Notes: generated by a model from the sequence alone, not told the origin. Positions 46,083-55,823 are shown, counted from the first letter of the stretch. The stretch is 59,615 bases of DNA from Desulfobacterales bacterium (GCA_015231595.1 JADGBH010000020.1:1-59615), one strand, 5' to 3'. Translations and numbers: made by a program.

Positions 46083-47018
46083 TTGAAACCAAAAATTATT
46101 GTAATATGTGGATCTACAGGAGTTGGAAAAACAGCTATATCAATCGAGATAGCAAAAAAATTTAACGGAGAGATTGTTAATGCTGATTCTATGCAGATTT
46201 ACAAATATCTTGATATAGGTACAGCAAAACCAAATCCCTATGAATTATCACTTGCACCCCATCACTTAATTAGTATAATTGAGCCTGATGAAGCTTTTGA
46301 CGCAGGTAAATATTCTCAAATTGCTAAAAATGTAATAGAAGAAATAAATTTAAAAGGAAAACTGGCAATTATAGTGGGAGGAACTGGTCTTTATATTAAA
46401 GCATTAATTCACGGCTTATTCCGTGGAGATTCTGCAAATGAATCTATTCTTGAACAATTGAAAAAAGAAGCAGGAATATACGGTTCTGAATATCTCCATA
46501 ATAAATTAGCCTCTTTTGACCCTGACTCTGCAAAAAAAATACACCCCAATGATTTATTTAGAATAATACGAGCAATTGAAATATATGAATCAACAGGTAT
46601 TCCAATATCAAAACACCAAAATAAACATGGTTTTTCAGATGCTCAGTTTGATGCTTTGAAAATAGGGCTTAATATTGAAAGAAACCTTTTATATGAAAAA
46701 ATAAATGATAGAGTTCACGAAATGCTCAAAAGCGGATTTCTTGAAGAAGTTGAAAATATCTTGAAAATGGGCTATTCTCCTGATCTAAAACCCCTTCAGT
46801 CCATTGGATACCGTCATTTGATAGAATATATTTATAAACAAAAATCTTTTGAAGAAACAATCGAAACATTAAAACAAGATACAAGGAGGTACGCAAAAAG
46901 ACAACTAACATGGTTTAGGGCAGATAATGAAATAACATGGACAGAGCCATCAGAAGTAGACAAAATAGAAAATTTAATAAATGGTTTTTTAAAAAATACT
47001 TATAATATATATTCCTAA
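46083..47018 (+). CDS. miaA: MiaA, tRNA dimethylallyltransferase
   Basis: 311 residues from TTG 46083 (MKPKIIVICGST), with AGAAAGAG nine bases upstream. A TTG at 46044 would add 13 residues but lies in a hairpin stem. It transfers a dimethylallyl group to A37 of tRNAs reading U-starting codons. The P-loop GSTGVGKTAISIEIA, NADSMQIYKYLDIGTAKP, and the HHLISIIEPDEAFDAGKYS and GGTGLYIKALIHG stretches are typical, and the C-terminal QDTRRYAKRQLTWFR is complete. Confidence 0.95.
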   Translation: MKPKIIVICGSTGVGKTAISIEIAKKFNGEIVNADSMQIYKYLDIGTAKPNPYELSLAPHHLISIIEPDEAFDAGKYSQIAKNVIEEINLKGKLAIIVGGTGLYIKALIHGLFRGDSANESILEQLKKEAGIYGSEYLHNKLASFDPDSAKKIHPNDLFRIIRAIEIYESTGIPISKHQNKHGFSDAQFDALKIGLNIERNLLYEKINDRVHEMLKSGFLEEVENILKMGYSPDLKPLQSIGYRHLIEYIYKQKSFEETIETLKQDTRRYAKRQLTWFRADNEITWTEPSEVDKIENLINGFLKNTYNIYS

Positions 47019-47269
47019 AAAAGAATATATAAAATACTATAAATTTTGTATCTTTAATAATTTTAGCCTTAGTCATATTTTTATTTATTTAGTATATTTT
47101 ATATTTGGAATATAGTTATGTTGGCAAATTTTTAATTGCAACTATTGACCTTTTAAATTATAGCATAGATGCTTAACTACAGTAAAAAGACCTTTTTTAA
47201 TAGCCTCTGTAAACTTGGAAATTTGTAAAAAATTTAGTTAAATAATTTATGGAAGCAGGAAATAAAAAA

Positions 47270-47722
47270 ATGGAATACATAAAAATACGGTTAACAAACA
47301 AAAAAGAAGAATTTAATTCTAAGTTTGAAAAAGCAATTTCTGAAATGCTTGAGTCCTTAAATCCTCGATTTATTTTATCCCAACGTCAATGGAAGCCAGC
47401 AATGGATATTTACGAAACTCCTAATGAAGTAATTGTTTTAGCTGAATTAGCTGGAGTAACAAAAGAAAATATTGACGTTGAAATTGGGCAAAGGGCTATA
47501 AAAATAACTGGAAAACGACAATGTTATCCATTACTGCAAAATGCCAGATACAATCTCGCTGAAATTCAGTATGGGCATTTTGAAAGAACTCTTTTTTTTC
47601 CATCTCCGGTTAATACAGAGAATGTTAAAGCTATATGTTCTAATGGATTACTTGAAATTCGTCTGCAGAAAATTCCAATCAATATTGTAAGAAAAGTTAA
47701 TGTGGAACAGGCAGATATTTAA
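47270..47722 (+). CDS. Hsp20-family small heat-shock protein
   Basis: 150 residues from ATG 47270, preferred because GCAGGAA lies upstream; ATG 47249 has no ribosome site. The alpha-crystallin domain (about 45-140) shows MDIYETPNEVIVLAELAGVT and a SNGLLEIRLQKI end, though FERTLFFPSPVN replaces the usual FxRxxxLP form. It prevents aggregation of unfolded proteins. It lies 49 bp before lon, so the two probably respond together to heat stress. The 47019-47269 gap has only AT-rich sequence with a TTTTAGCCTTAGTC motif shared with 13310. Confidence 0.88.
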   Translation: MEYIKIRLTNKKEEFNSKFEKAISEMLESLNPRFILSQRQWKPAMDIYETPNEVIVLAELAGVTKENIDVEIGQRAIKITGKRQCYPLLQNARYNLAEIQYGHFERTLFFPSPVNTENVKAICSNGLLEIRLQKIPINIVRKVNVEQADI

Positions 47723-47771
47723 AAATTATAAAGCTGTTATGGATAAGTTAATATAACATGGAGGTTTTTAT

Positions 47772-50162
47772 ATGAGTGAACAACCACCACAGGCAGAAAA
47801 TCAAGAGAATGACAAAGACAATGAAAATGAAAATGAAAAGTCATCTTATGGAAAAATACCTGAAATTCTTCCGATACTTCCTTTAATAGATGTAGTTCTT
47901 TTTCCTAAAATGGTACTCCCTCTTATCATAAACCAAGCTGAATCAGTTCAATTGATAGATAATGCTATGGCGCATGATAGATTAATAGGGTTTATAGTTG
48001 TTAAAAATACAGAATTTAAAGAGCGTTATACTCCTGAAGATTTATATCCGATAGGCACGAGTGCGCTGATTTTAAAAATGGCAAAATCGGATGATCATAA
48101 AGCCCAGCTAATGGTTCAGGGTTTAAACAGATTTAGAGTAAAAGAATTTATAAAAGAAAAACCTTATATTGAAGCAAAAATCGAAATTATTGAAGAAGAC
48201 GAATATAAGGACAAAGAGATTGAAGCTTTAATGTCTAATCTTTTAAGTCATTATTCTAAAATTGTTGAGCTATCTCCAGCAATGCCGCAAGAAATAGCCA
48301 TGCTTGCAAAAACAATTCAAGAAGGCGGTGTTCTTGCAGATATGGTAACATCAACTTTAAACTCAAATTTAAACGAAAAACAAAAAGTTTTAGAAGTTGT
48401 GAGTATTAACGACCGTCTTCAAGAAGTAACAAAGCTTGTAGCTTATCAACTTGAAATTCTTGAAATGGGTCATAAAATTCAGACTCAAGTAAAAGGTGAT
48501 ATTGATAAGCAGCAAAAAGATTATTTTTTAAGACAGCAGCTCAAAGCTATAAAAGACGAACTCGGAGAGAAAGATGAATCATCTGTCGAAATTGAAGAAT
48601 ATCGAGCAAAAATAAAAGATAAAAAACTTCCTGAAGAAGCAACAAAGGAAGCTGAAAGAGAATTAACCCGTCTCGCACGAATGCATCCTTCTTCTTCCGA
48701 ATACACAGTGTGTTTAACTTATCTTGACTGGATAACCTCTCTTCCTTGGAATGAAAGCGCAGAAGAAAATCTCGATATAAAAAAAGCAAAAAAAGTTTTA
48801 GATGAAGACCATTTCGGATTATTTAAAGCTAAAAAAAGAATATTAGAGTTTTTAGCTGTCAGAAAACTTAAAGCAAACTCAAAAGGTCCTATTTTATGCT
48901 TTGCAGGCCCTCCTGGAACAGGAAAAACTTCTCTTGGAAGGTCTATAGCAAGGGCTCTTGGCAGAAAATTCATACGAGTGGCTTTAGGCGGAGTTAGAGA
49001 TGAAGCAGAAATAAGAGGTCATAGAAGAACTTATGTCGGAGCGCTTCCCGGCAGAATAATTCAAGGCATACGCAGAGCTGAATCCAATAACCCCGTATTT
49101 ATGCTTGATGAAATAGATAAAGTTGGCAGTGATTTTAGAGGAGACCCATCTTCAGCGCTTTTAGAGGTTTTAGACCCTGAACAAAATTTTGCTTTTTCCG
49201 ATCATTATTTAGACGTTGCCTTTGATCTTTCAAAGGTTATGTTTATAACAACAGCAAATATTATGGACACCATTCCCCACGCATTAAGGGATAGAATGGA
49301 AATCCTTGAATTAGCAGGCTATACTGAATTTGAAAAGCTGAAAATTTCAAAAAGATATCTTGTTCCAAAACAAAAAGAAGCTCATGGATTAAAAGACGAA
49401 CAATTTTTAATAAGCGATCCGAGTATAAAACACATAATATCGGGCTATACAAGAGAAGCAGGCGTAAGAAATCTTGAGAGGGAAATAGCATCAATTTGTC
49501 GAGGAGTTGCCTATAAAATAGCTCAGAACGAAGTAGAAGAAGTATCAGTCGCAGTTAAAGATATAAAAAGCTATCTTGGACCTGTAAAAATGATGCCCGA
49601 AACAAAAGCAAGAACAAGTACACCTGGAGTTGCTATGGGGTTAGCATGGACACCGTCAGGAGGAGACCTTCTTTTTATTGAAGCTACAGCTATGAAAGGA
49701 AAAAAAGAATTAACATTAACAGGTCAGCTCGGCGATGTAATGAAAGAATCAGCTAAAGCAGCTTTAAGTTTTATAAGGTCAAACGCCGCAATGATAGGAA
49801 TTGATGAAGACTTCTTTGAAAACCATGAAATTCACGTTCATGTTCCGGCAGGAGCTATTCCAAAAGATGGCCCTTCGGCTGGAGTTACTATACTTACAGC
49901 CTTAACGTCTTTGTTGACCAACAAGCTAATAAAAAAAGACCTTGCAATGACAGGAGAAATAACTTTAAGAGGGCAGGTTCTTCCTGTAGGCGGCATTAAG
50001 GAAAAGGTATTAGCAGCTCATCGAGCTAAGATTACAACCCTTATACTTCCAAAATGGAATGAAAAAGACCTTGAAGATATACCGCAAAATGTAAAAAATT
50101 CCATTACAATACAGTTTGTTGATAAAATGATGGATGTAATTAAAATAGCAATTGAAAAATAA
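47772..50162 (+). CDS. lon: Lon, ATP-dependent protease
   Basis: 796 residues, the usual length. After an acidic N-terminal tail come the substrate-binding LAN domain (about 30-220; ILPLIDVVLFPKMVLPL), the AAA+ module with Walker A GPPGTGKTSLG and Walker B VFMLDEIDKVG, and the protease domain with catalytic S702 in PKDGPSAG and the paired Lys in VGGIKEKVLAAHRAK. It degrades damaged and regulatory proteins in the cytoplasm. Upstream ATGGAGG is a strong ribosome site. It is coupled with hsp20. Confidence 0.97.
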   Translation: MSEQPPQAENQENDKDNENENEKSSYGKIPEILPILPLIDVVLFPKMVLPLIINQAESVQLIDNAMAHDRLIGFIVVKNTEFKERYTPEDLYPIGTSALILKMAKSDDHKAQLMVQGLNRFRVKEFIKEKPYIEAKIEIIEEDEYKDKEIEALMSNLLSHYSKIVELSPAMPQEIAMLAKTIQEGGVLADMVTSTLNSNLNEKQKVLEVVSINDRLQEVTKLVAYQLEILEMGHKIQTQVKGDIDKQQKDYFLRQQLKAIKDELGEKDESSVEIEEYRAKIKDKKLPEEATKEAERELTRLARMHPSSSEYTVCLTYLDWITSLPWNESAEENLDIKKAKKVLDEDHFGLFKAKKRILEFLAVRKLKANSKGPILCFAGPPGTGKTSLGRSIARALGRKFIRVALGGVRDEAEIRGHRRTYVGALPGRIIQGIRRAESNNPVFMLDEIDKVGSDFRGDPSSALLEVLDPEQNFAFSDHYLDVAFDLSKVMFITTANIMDTIPHALRDRMEILELAGYTEFEKLKISKRYLVPKQKEAHGLKDEQFLISDPSIKHIISGYTREAGVRNLEREIASICRGVAYKIAQNEVEEVSVAVKDIKSYLGPVKMMPETKARTSTPGVAMGLAWTPSGGDLLFIEATAMKGKKELTLTGQLGDVMKESAKAALSFIRSNAAMIGIDEDFFENHEIHVHVPAGAIPKDGPSAGVTILTALTSLLTNKLIKKDLAMTGEITLRGQVLPVGGIKEKVLAAHRAKITTLILPKWNEKDLEDIPQNVKNSITIQFVDKMMDVIKIAIEK

Positions 50163-50189
50163 TTGTAAATTATGAATTGTTAATGGTGT

Positions 50190-50214
50190 AGGAGCGACCT
50201 TCTCACTCGCTCCT
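50190..50214. terminator. hairpin after lon
   Basis: AGGAGCGA (50190-50197) and TCGCTCCT (50207-50214) form a perfect 8-bp stem with a 9-base loop, 28 bp after the lon stop and 18 bp before gmhB. It has only TTAAAAAA behind it, so termination may be weak. The core GGAGCGAC resembles the GGCGACC repeats elsewhere in the window. Confidence 0.4.
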
Positions 50215-50232
50215 TAAAAAAGGAATTTACTG

Positions 50233-50790
50233 ATGAAAATAAAAAAATATGTTTTTCTTGACAGAGACGGGGTTATTAACGAAGATCCCGGTTATGTACA
50301 AAACTGGCGTCAATTTAAATTTCTTGACGGATCTATTGAAGCTATAACAAAGCTTTACAAAAATGGCTTTGATGTAATAATTATCACAAATCAATCAGGC
50401 GTAAAAAAAGGAATTATAAATTTAGACGATTTAAAAAATATTTTTAAATTGCTAAAGTCTGAAATTAAAGCAAATGGCGGGGAGATTAAAGATATTTTTT
50501 ATTGTCCCCATAGTGATGTTGATGAATGTGTTTGCCGTAAACCAAAACCAGGAATGATTTTAAAAGCAAAAGATATATATAACATTGATATATCTCAAGC
50601 CTGCTTGGTAGGCGATAGCGCGAGAGATATTGAATGCGGAATTAATGCGGGCTGCGGACATACAATATTAGTTAAAACTGGACACGGCCATGAGGCTAAA
50701 AAAACACTTTCAGAAAAAAATATTTACCCTAACTTTATAGCTAACGATCTTTTTCACGCTAGCGAATGGATTATAAAAAATTTATTATGA
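50233..50790 (+). CDS. gmhB: GmhB, D,D-heptose 1,7-bisphosphate phosphatase
   Basis: 185 residues of the HAD superfamily. Motif I FLDRDGVINEDPGYV (nucleophile Asp10, acid/base Asp12), motif II IITNQSG, and motif IV LVGDSARDIE are present. The zinc-binding loop CPHSDVDECVCRKPKPGM carries Cys-His-Cys-Cys, which is diagnostic of GmhB. It removes the C7 phosphate of heptose bisphosphate for lipopolysaccharide inner core. AAAGGAA precedes the ATG. It overlaps lolA by four bases (ATGA). Confidence 0.93.
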   Translation: MKIKKYVFLDRDGVINEDPGYVQNWRQFKFLDGSIEAITKLYKNGFDVIIITNQSGVKKGIINLDDLKNIFKLLKSEIKANGGEIKDIFYCPHSDVDECVCRKPKPGMILKAKDIYNIDISQACLVGDSARDIECGINAGCGHTILVKTGHGHEAKKTLSEKNIYPNFIANDLFHASEWIIKNLL

Positions 50791-51485
50791 AAAACGCACT
50801 TATAAGAAATTTAATTTTTACGTTAATCACTATTTATTTATTGATGTTTTCTTCAAGATTATTCGGAGAAAATTTAACTAAAGAAAAAGCTCCTTTAAAA
50901 GACGAATTAGAGACAATAATTGATACTATAATTGAAACATACGGACAAGAAGGCTTTTATGCGGAATTTAATCAAATTTCGACTTTAAAGGCTATGGATA
51001 TTACAGATACAGCTTCAGGCAAAGCTTGGTTTAAAAAACCGGGAAAAATGCGATGGGAATATGTACAGCCTGATAAACAATATATCATAACTAATGGGAT
51101 TACTTTGTGGATATATAGACCGGATGATGCTCAAGTCATGATAGGCAATGCGCAATCTTATTTTTTAGATGGTAAAGGAGCGAGTTTTCTTTCAGATATC
51201 AAACTTATTAAGGATAAATTTAAAATATCCCATGAAAAAAATATAGATACTGAAAATTTTTATATATTAAAACTTATTCCTATCGAAAAAGACCTTGAAA
51301 TGTCTGATATACACTTATCAATTGCGAAAAAAAACTTTGAAATTACCAGAATAATAACGAATAATTTTTACGGAGATACAAGCATAATTGAGTTTAAAAA
51401 TATTGACTTTGATAAATCTCCTGATGACTCTTTTTTTACCTTTAACGTTCCTGAAGGTGCAGATATATTGAGGATTAGCGAATAA
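50787..51485 (+). CDS. lolA: LolA, outer-membrane lipoprotein carrier
   Basis: 232 residues from ATG 50787, in an ATGA overlap with gmhB; an in-frame ATG at 50766 is less likely. The signal peptide spans residues 1-25. The LolA pattern is clear: AEFNQISTLKAMDITDTASG, AWFKKPGKMRWEYVQPDKQY, TLWIYRPDDAQVMIG. It shuttles lipoproteins across the periplasm to the outer membrane, so this is a two-membrane bacterium. The C terminus FNVPEGADILRISE is normal. Confidence 0.92.
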   Translation: MKNALIRNLIFTLITIYLLMFSSRLFGENLTKEKAPLKDELETIIDTIIETYGQEGFYAEFNQISTLKAMDITDTASGKAWFKKPGKMRWEYVQPDKQYIITNGITLWIYRPDDAQVMIGNAQSYFLDGKGASFLSDIKLIKDKFKISHEKNIDTENFYILKLIPIEKDLEMSDIHLSIAKKNFEITRIITNNFYGDTSIIEFKNIDFDKSPDDSFFTFNVPEGADILRISE

Positions 51486-51506
51486 GAATATGGAGGAAAT
51501 ACAAAA

Positions 51507-52400
51507 ATGATAGAAAAAATAAAAAAATTAGCTCAGAAAAGAAATGCGATAATTCTTGCTCATAACTATCAACCGCCTGAAATACAAGATATTGCAGACC
51601 TTTGCGGAGATTCCCTTGAACTTAGCATTAAAGCATCCCAAACCAATGCGGATGTAATAGTGTTTTGTGGCGTTCATTTTATGGCTGAAACCGCTTGTAT
51701 TTTATGCCCTGATAAAAAAGTTCTTCTTCCAAAATCTGACGCTGGATGTCCTATGGCTGATATGGTTACTGAAAAACAGCTTTCTGAAAAAATAAAAGAG
51801 CTCCCTTCTGTGTCTATAGTAACTTATGTAAACTCTTCCGCTGCTGTAAAAGCGCTTTCATCAATTTGCTGCACATCCGCAAATGTTGTTAATATTGTAG
51901 AAAAAATAGACTCAAATGAAATATTGATGATACCTGATAAAAACCTTGCAAGCTATGCAGCATCAAAAACATCGAAGAAAATTCATCTTTGGAACGGCTA
52001 TTGCCCATTCCATGACAGCCTTACGCCAGAAGATGTTTATGCCGCAAAAAAAGAGCACCCAGATGCTTTATTTATAGCTCATCCAGAATGCCGAAAAGAA
52101 GTATTAGACTTAGCTGATGCTGTTTTAAGCACTTCAGGGATGATTCATTACACGTCCCAATCTGATGCGTCATCATTCATAATTGGAACAGAAATAGGAA
52201 TTCTCTATCCTTTAAAAAAAGAAAATCCAGATAAAAATTTTTATCCCGCTAATTCAAAAAAAATGGAATGCGCTGATATGAAAAAAATTAAATTGGATGA
52301 CGTATTACGTAGTTTAGAGTTTATGGAAGGAGAAGTAACTGTTCCTGAGGATATAAGAAAAAAAGCATTAAATGCTGTAAAGCTTATGTTACAGTTTTAA
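51507..52400 (+). CDS. nadA: NadA, quinolinate synthase
   Basis: 297 residues, the short form. HNYQPPEIQDIADLCGDSL near 19-37, FCGVHFMAETACILCPDKKV (cluster Cys), TYVNSSAAVKA, WNGYCPFHD, AHPECRKEV (cluster Cys) and SDASSFIIGTEIGILYPL are all present. A [4Fe-4S] enzyme, it condenses iminoaspartate with dihydroxyacetone phosphate to make quinolinate for NAD. The last cluster cysteine is the one in KKMECADMKKI. TGGAGGAAAT precedes the ATG. NadB and NadC are not in the window. Confidence 0.95.
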   Translation: MIEKIKKLAQKRNAIILAHNYQPPEIQDIADLCGDSLELSIKASQTNADVIVFCGVHFMAETACILCPDKKVLLPKSDAGCPMADMVTEKQLSEKIKELPSVSIVTYVNSSAAVKALSSICCTSANVVNIVEKIDSNEILMIPDKNLASYAASKTSKKIHLWNGYCPFHDSLTPEDVYAAKKEHPDALFIAHPECRKEVLDLADAVLSTSGMIHYTSQSDASSFIIGTEIGILYPLKKENPDKNFYPANSKKMECADMKKIKLDDVLRSLEFMEGEVTVPEDIRKKALNAVKLMLQF

Positions 52401-52451
52401 TGCAAAAAAAATTTTTCTGAGAGGACATTAAAAAACTGTTTTGGAGGACTT

Positions 52452-52673
52452 ATGAATACAGCTATTTTTGAAAGTAAATTGTTATCAGATGGTCATCTGT
52501 ATTGTCCGAAGGAATTTGCTCAAAAGAAAAATGCTCTGTTTAAAGTGATTGTCATATTTGAAGAAACGGAAGCATCTGAACACGATATAGAACTTTCAGC
52601 TATCAATGATAATTCAACTGATTTTCTTTCCAAAGAAGAACTTAGTTATTATTTAAGTCTGGAAGAATTATGA
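52452..52673 (+). CDS. putative antitoxin of a MazF-type module
   Basis: 73 residues; TGGAGGACT precedes the ATG and its stop overlaps the next start (ATGA). It starts with a short β-rich part (ESKLLSDGHLYCPKEFAQKK, like the DNA-binding strands of AbrB/MazE proteins) and ends with an acidic helix (SKEELSYYLSLEEL). The sequence itself is not diagnostic; the assignment rests on its size, acidity and coupling to the PemK/MazF-like gene. Confidence 0.6.
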   Translation: MNTAIFESKLLSDGHLYCPKEFAQKKNALFKVIVIFEETEASEHDIELSAINDNSTDFLSKEELSYYLSLEEL

Positions 52674-53026
52674 AAACATTTCAACGAAGTCAAATATGGC
52701 TGGTAAATTTTGAACCTAGTTTCGGACATGAATATCAGAAAATTCGCCCTGCTCTTATTATTCAGCATGATAAATACATTGACTCAGGTAATTTGCTAAC
52801 GGTTATTCCAATTTCTTCCCAAATAGTGAACCCTACAGAACTTGATATTTTAATAAAAACGAATTTTCAAAACAGACTCATGAAAGACTCATTGCTCAAA
52901 ATAAAACACATCAGTTCCTTTGACAGAAGAAGATTTATCAAACTTATCGGAATAGTTGATCAAAAAATGATGGATAATACGGATAGACATCTTCAGCTTT
53001 TTATATTTGGTAAACAATACAATTAG
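52670..53026 (+). CDS. MazF/PemK-family endoribonuclease toxin
   Basis: 118 residues. The family pattern RSQIWLVNFEPSFGHEYQKIRPALIIQHD (about 6-34), TVIPISSQ and DSLLKIKHISSFDRRRFIKLIG is clear: an mRNA-cleaving toxin of the MazF fold, with the RPALII core and the basic surface. The start overlaps the antitoxin stop (ATGA). The stop TAG (53024-53026) directly abuts a GGCATCCTTCA repeat end, which is a known end motif of the element at 1417. Confidence 0.88.
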   Translation: MKTFQRSQIWLVNFEPSFGHEYQKIRPALIIQHDKYIDSGNLLTVIPISSQIVNPTELDILIKTNFQNRLMKDSLLKIKHISSFDRRRFIKLIGIVDQKMMDNTDRHLQLFIFGKQYN

Positions 53027-53070
53027 GGCATCCTTCATAATTATTACATAGTTATTCACTAATTTAAGAT

Positions 53071-54705
53071 ATGGCAGATATTTTACTTATTCAACCTCCG
53101 ATTCGAGACTTTTACCTAACTTCGAAACGTACAATTCCTTATGGACTTGCGTGTATAGCGGCCTCAATAATTTCAAATGGTTTTACAGTTGAGATATTTG
53201 ATGCTTTATCAACTTCAAAATCTAAAATAATAGATTATCCTAAAGAATTTGAATATCTTAAACCCTTTTATAAAAATTCAGACATATCTCCTTTTGGGTT
53301 ATTTCATAAATTCAAACATTTTGGTTATAGTTTTGAGCATATTGGAAACATAGCAAAAAAATCCCAGTCTTTTTTAATTGGCATATCATCTTTATTTACG
53401 CCATACAGTGATGAAGCTATAATTACAGCGGAATATATAAAAAAATTCTATCCGACTTGCAAAATAGTTCTCGGAGGGCATCATCCAACATCATTGCCTC
53501 TAAGTGTAATTAATTCAAATGCTGTTGATTTTGTTTTAAGGGGTGAAGGTGAAACGTCTATGCCTCTTCTCGCAAAAGCAGTTAAAGAAAATGAAGGTTT
53601 TGAAAAAATTCCTGGAATTGTATTTAAAAGGCAGGACGGAACAATATATATTTCTAAGTCTTCATCAATGGACAATATCGATGGGTTTCCTTTACCTGCA
53701 ATTAATCTGATAAACAATAATTTTTACAAACGAGGAAATGCGGGTAGTACTGTAATTATTACAGGTAGAGGCTGTCCTTTAAAATGCACCTATTGCAGCG
53801 TTAATTCGTCTGAAATACCTTATAGAAAAAGAAGTGTAGATTCAGTCATTAAAGAAATGGATATTGCAATCACAAAGTTTAATGCTCGATTTATTGATTT
53901 TGAAGATGAAAATCTTTCCTTTCAAAAAAATTGGTTTCTTGAGCTTTTAGAAAAGATTAAAAAAAATTTCTGCGGCTATAATTTAGAGTTAAGAGCGATG
54001 AACGGGCTTTATCCCCCTGCAATTGATGAAGAAATAATACAGAAGATGAAAGAAACTGGATTTAAAACTGTTAATCTTTCCCTTGGGACTACTTGTAAAG
54101 ATCAGTTAAAAAAATGGAATAGAAAAGATGTTTCTGGATCGTTAGATAATTGCCTTGAACTTGCTGAAAAATATGGACTCGATGCTGTTTGCTATATCAT
54201 TGTAGGAGCGCCTTTTCAAAATTGGAAAGATTCTATATCAGATATGATTTTTCTTGCCCAGAGAAGAACACTTCTTGGTGTATCAGTATTTTATCCTTCA
54301 CCGGGCTCTAAAGACTATGATTTATGCGAGGATTCAAAACTATTGCCTGAAAAATTTTCTATGATGCGATCAAGCGCTCTTCCTCTTTCAAAATCAAGGC
54401 TTGAATCAATAACTCTTTTAAGATTGTCCCGCATAATAAACTTTATGAAATTCCTTGTTGATATTGAAGACCCTTTATATTCCAAATGCCAAACATTTAA
54501 AATTTCTAAAGATAAAATTGAAATAGGCAAAAAACTTATTGATTTATTTTTTAAAGACGGCAATATAAGAGGAATAAACAAAGACGGAGAAATTTATTCG
54601 CAATTGATATCAAAGGAAGTAACAAATACATTTATAAACAGTTTAATAAATATCCAATTATCTGGAATTATTTCAGAAAAATATGTAATTAAATCTGAGT
54701 TATAA
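53071..54705 (+). CDS. B12-binding radical SAM protein
   Basis: 544 residues. The N-terminal B12-binding fold (about 1-185) begins ADILLIQPPIRDFYLTSKRT and has GGHHPTSLPLSV. The radical SAM barrel starts near 230 with ITGRGCPLKCTYCSVNS (CxxxCxxC). A C-terminal region follows (FYPSPGSKDYDLCEDSKLLP and a helical tail). Relatives act in diverse methyl-transfer and rearrangement reactions, and the substrate cannot be read from the sequence. No ribosome site is evident before ATG 53071. It stands alone between the toxin pair and a small zinc protein. Confidence 0.88.
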   Translation: MADILLIQPPIRDFYLTSKRTIPYGLACIAASIISNGFTVEIFDALSTSKSKIIDYPKEFEYLKPFYKNSDISPFGLFHKFKHFGYSFEHIGNIAKKSQSFLIGISSLFTPYSDEAIITAEYIKKFYPTCKIVLGGHHPTSLPLSVINSNAVDFVLRGEGETSMPLLAKAVKENEGFEKIPGIVFKRQDGTIYISKSSSMDNIDGFPLPAINLINNNFYKRGNAGSTVIITGRGCPLKCTYCSVNSSEIPYRKRSVDSVIKEMDIAITKFNARFIDFEDENLSFQKNWFLELLEKIKKNFCGYNLELRAMNGLYPPAIDEEIIQKMKETGFKTVNLSLGTTCKDQLKKWNRKDVSGSLDNCLELAEKYGLDAVCYIIVGAPFQNWKDSISDMIFLAQRRTLLGVSVFYPSPGSKDYDLCEDSKLLPEKFSMMRSSALPLSKSRLESITLLRLSRIINFMKFLVDIEDPLYSKCQTFKISKDKIEIGKKLIDLFFKDGNIRGINKDGEIYSQLISKEVTNTFINSLINIQLSGIISEKYVIKSEL

Positions 54706-54833
54706 CTTCTTAATGATATAGTTATCATTAAGTATAAGATATGATTAAGGCTAAAAGTATTAAAGATAGAGCATTTAAAAAGATATTATTGAAAAAAATA
54801 TCAATAATAAAATGATTTAGGAGTATAATTACT

Positions 54834-55016
54834 ATGCAAAAAAAACTTGCATCCTGTAAAAAATGCGGCGCCGATTTGTTATTGAAAAGAACTTGTAGAA
54901 GAGTTTATTTGCACTGTATATTTTGCAATTCTATTTATCAACTTGAAGAATTTATAGATATTATGAATCCAAATTTTGACGAATTATTAGCCGATATGCC
55001 CTGTGACCGTATATAA
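54834..55016 (+). CDS. dual-CXXC small protein
   Basis: 60 residues with two CxxC pairs, CKKC (8-11) and CIFC (28-31), plus the terminal MPCDRI. It fits the pattern of 'dual CXXC motif small (seleno)proteins' found in Desulfobacterota, here with Cys rather than Sec. It is probably a zinc ribbon or redox protein. TAGGAGTATAATT precedes the ATG. Its last 14 bases overlap the GTG start of truA, implying coupling. Confidence 0.65.
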   Translation: MQKKLASCKKCGADLLLKRTCRRVYLHCIFCNSIYQLEEFIDIMNPNFDELLADMPCDRI

Positions 55017-55761
55017 TATTTCCAAAAAAAATTTTAAATTAACGATAGAATATGATGGAACTAACTATAGCGGTTGGCAAAGGCAAAAAAATGACACTAC
55101 AATTCAAGGGGAAATAGAAAAGGCTGTATTTATTATTACAAAACAAGCTATTACCCTCATTGGTTCTGGGAGGACTGATGCAGGTGTTCATGCAATTGGA
55201 CAAACAGCTAATTTTATTTGCGAAACAAGGCTTAATTCAAATGACTTTATTAGAGCTCTTAACTGCCTTTTGCCTAATGACATAGTAATTAAAAACTGCG
55301 AAGAAGTTTCTCTTTCTTTTCATGCAAGGTTTAATGTAAAAAATAAAACTTATTTGTATAGGCTTATTAATAGGCCTTATCCATCAGCTATTGGTAGAAA
55401 CTATTGCTGGAGCATAACAAAAAAAATTAATATTGATTTAATGAATAAAGCTGGTGCCTATATTTTGGGAAGCCATGACTTTAAATCCTTTGAAGGTTCA
55501 GGAAGTCCAAGGCTAAGCACAATCCGTAATGTTTTACAGTCAGAATTTATTCAGCATGATGAAGAGCTTATTGAGTATAGAATAAAAGCGAACGGTTTTT
55601 TGAGATACATGGTAAGAAATATAGTTGGAAGTCTTGTTTATATAGGACTTGATAGAATAAGCACTGATGAATTTAAAAATATCCTCGAATCTAAAGATAG
55701 AAAAAAAGCTCCTCCTACTGCTCCGCCTCAAGGACTTTATCTCTTTAATGTTGAGTATTAG
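55003..55761 (+). CDS. truA: TruA, tRNA pseudouridine synthase
   Basis: 252 residues, starting at GTG 55003 inside the upstream gene. It makes pseudouridine at tRNA positions 38-40. The catalytic Asp is in GSGRTDAGVHAIGQ, followed by FHARFNVKNKTYLYRL and RYMVRNIVGSLVYIG. Length and order are normal. An unusual few residues (MTVYNISKK) precede the conserved FKLTIEYDGTNYSGWQ, and no later ATG or good start is available, so the GTG start is retained. Confidence 0.94.
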   Translation: MTVYNISKKNFKLTIEYDGTNYSGWQRQKNDTTIQGEIEKAVFIITKQAITLIGSGRTDAGVHAIGQTANFICETRLNSNDFIRALNCLLPNDIVIKNCEEVSLSFHARFNVKNKTYLYRLINRPYPSAIGRNYCWSITKKINIDLMNKAGAYILGSHDFKSFEGSGSPRLSTIRNVLQSEFIQHDEELIEYRIKANGFLRYMVRNIVGSLVYIGLDRISTDEFKNILESKDRKKAPPTAPPQGLYLFNVEY

Positions 55762-55823
55762 TAGATTTTATCAACCGGAGTGTTCATTAGACTAATAAGT
55801 GCAAATTCTAATGGAAGGTCAAA

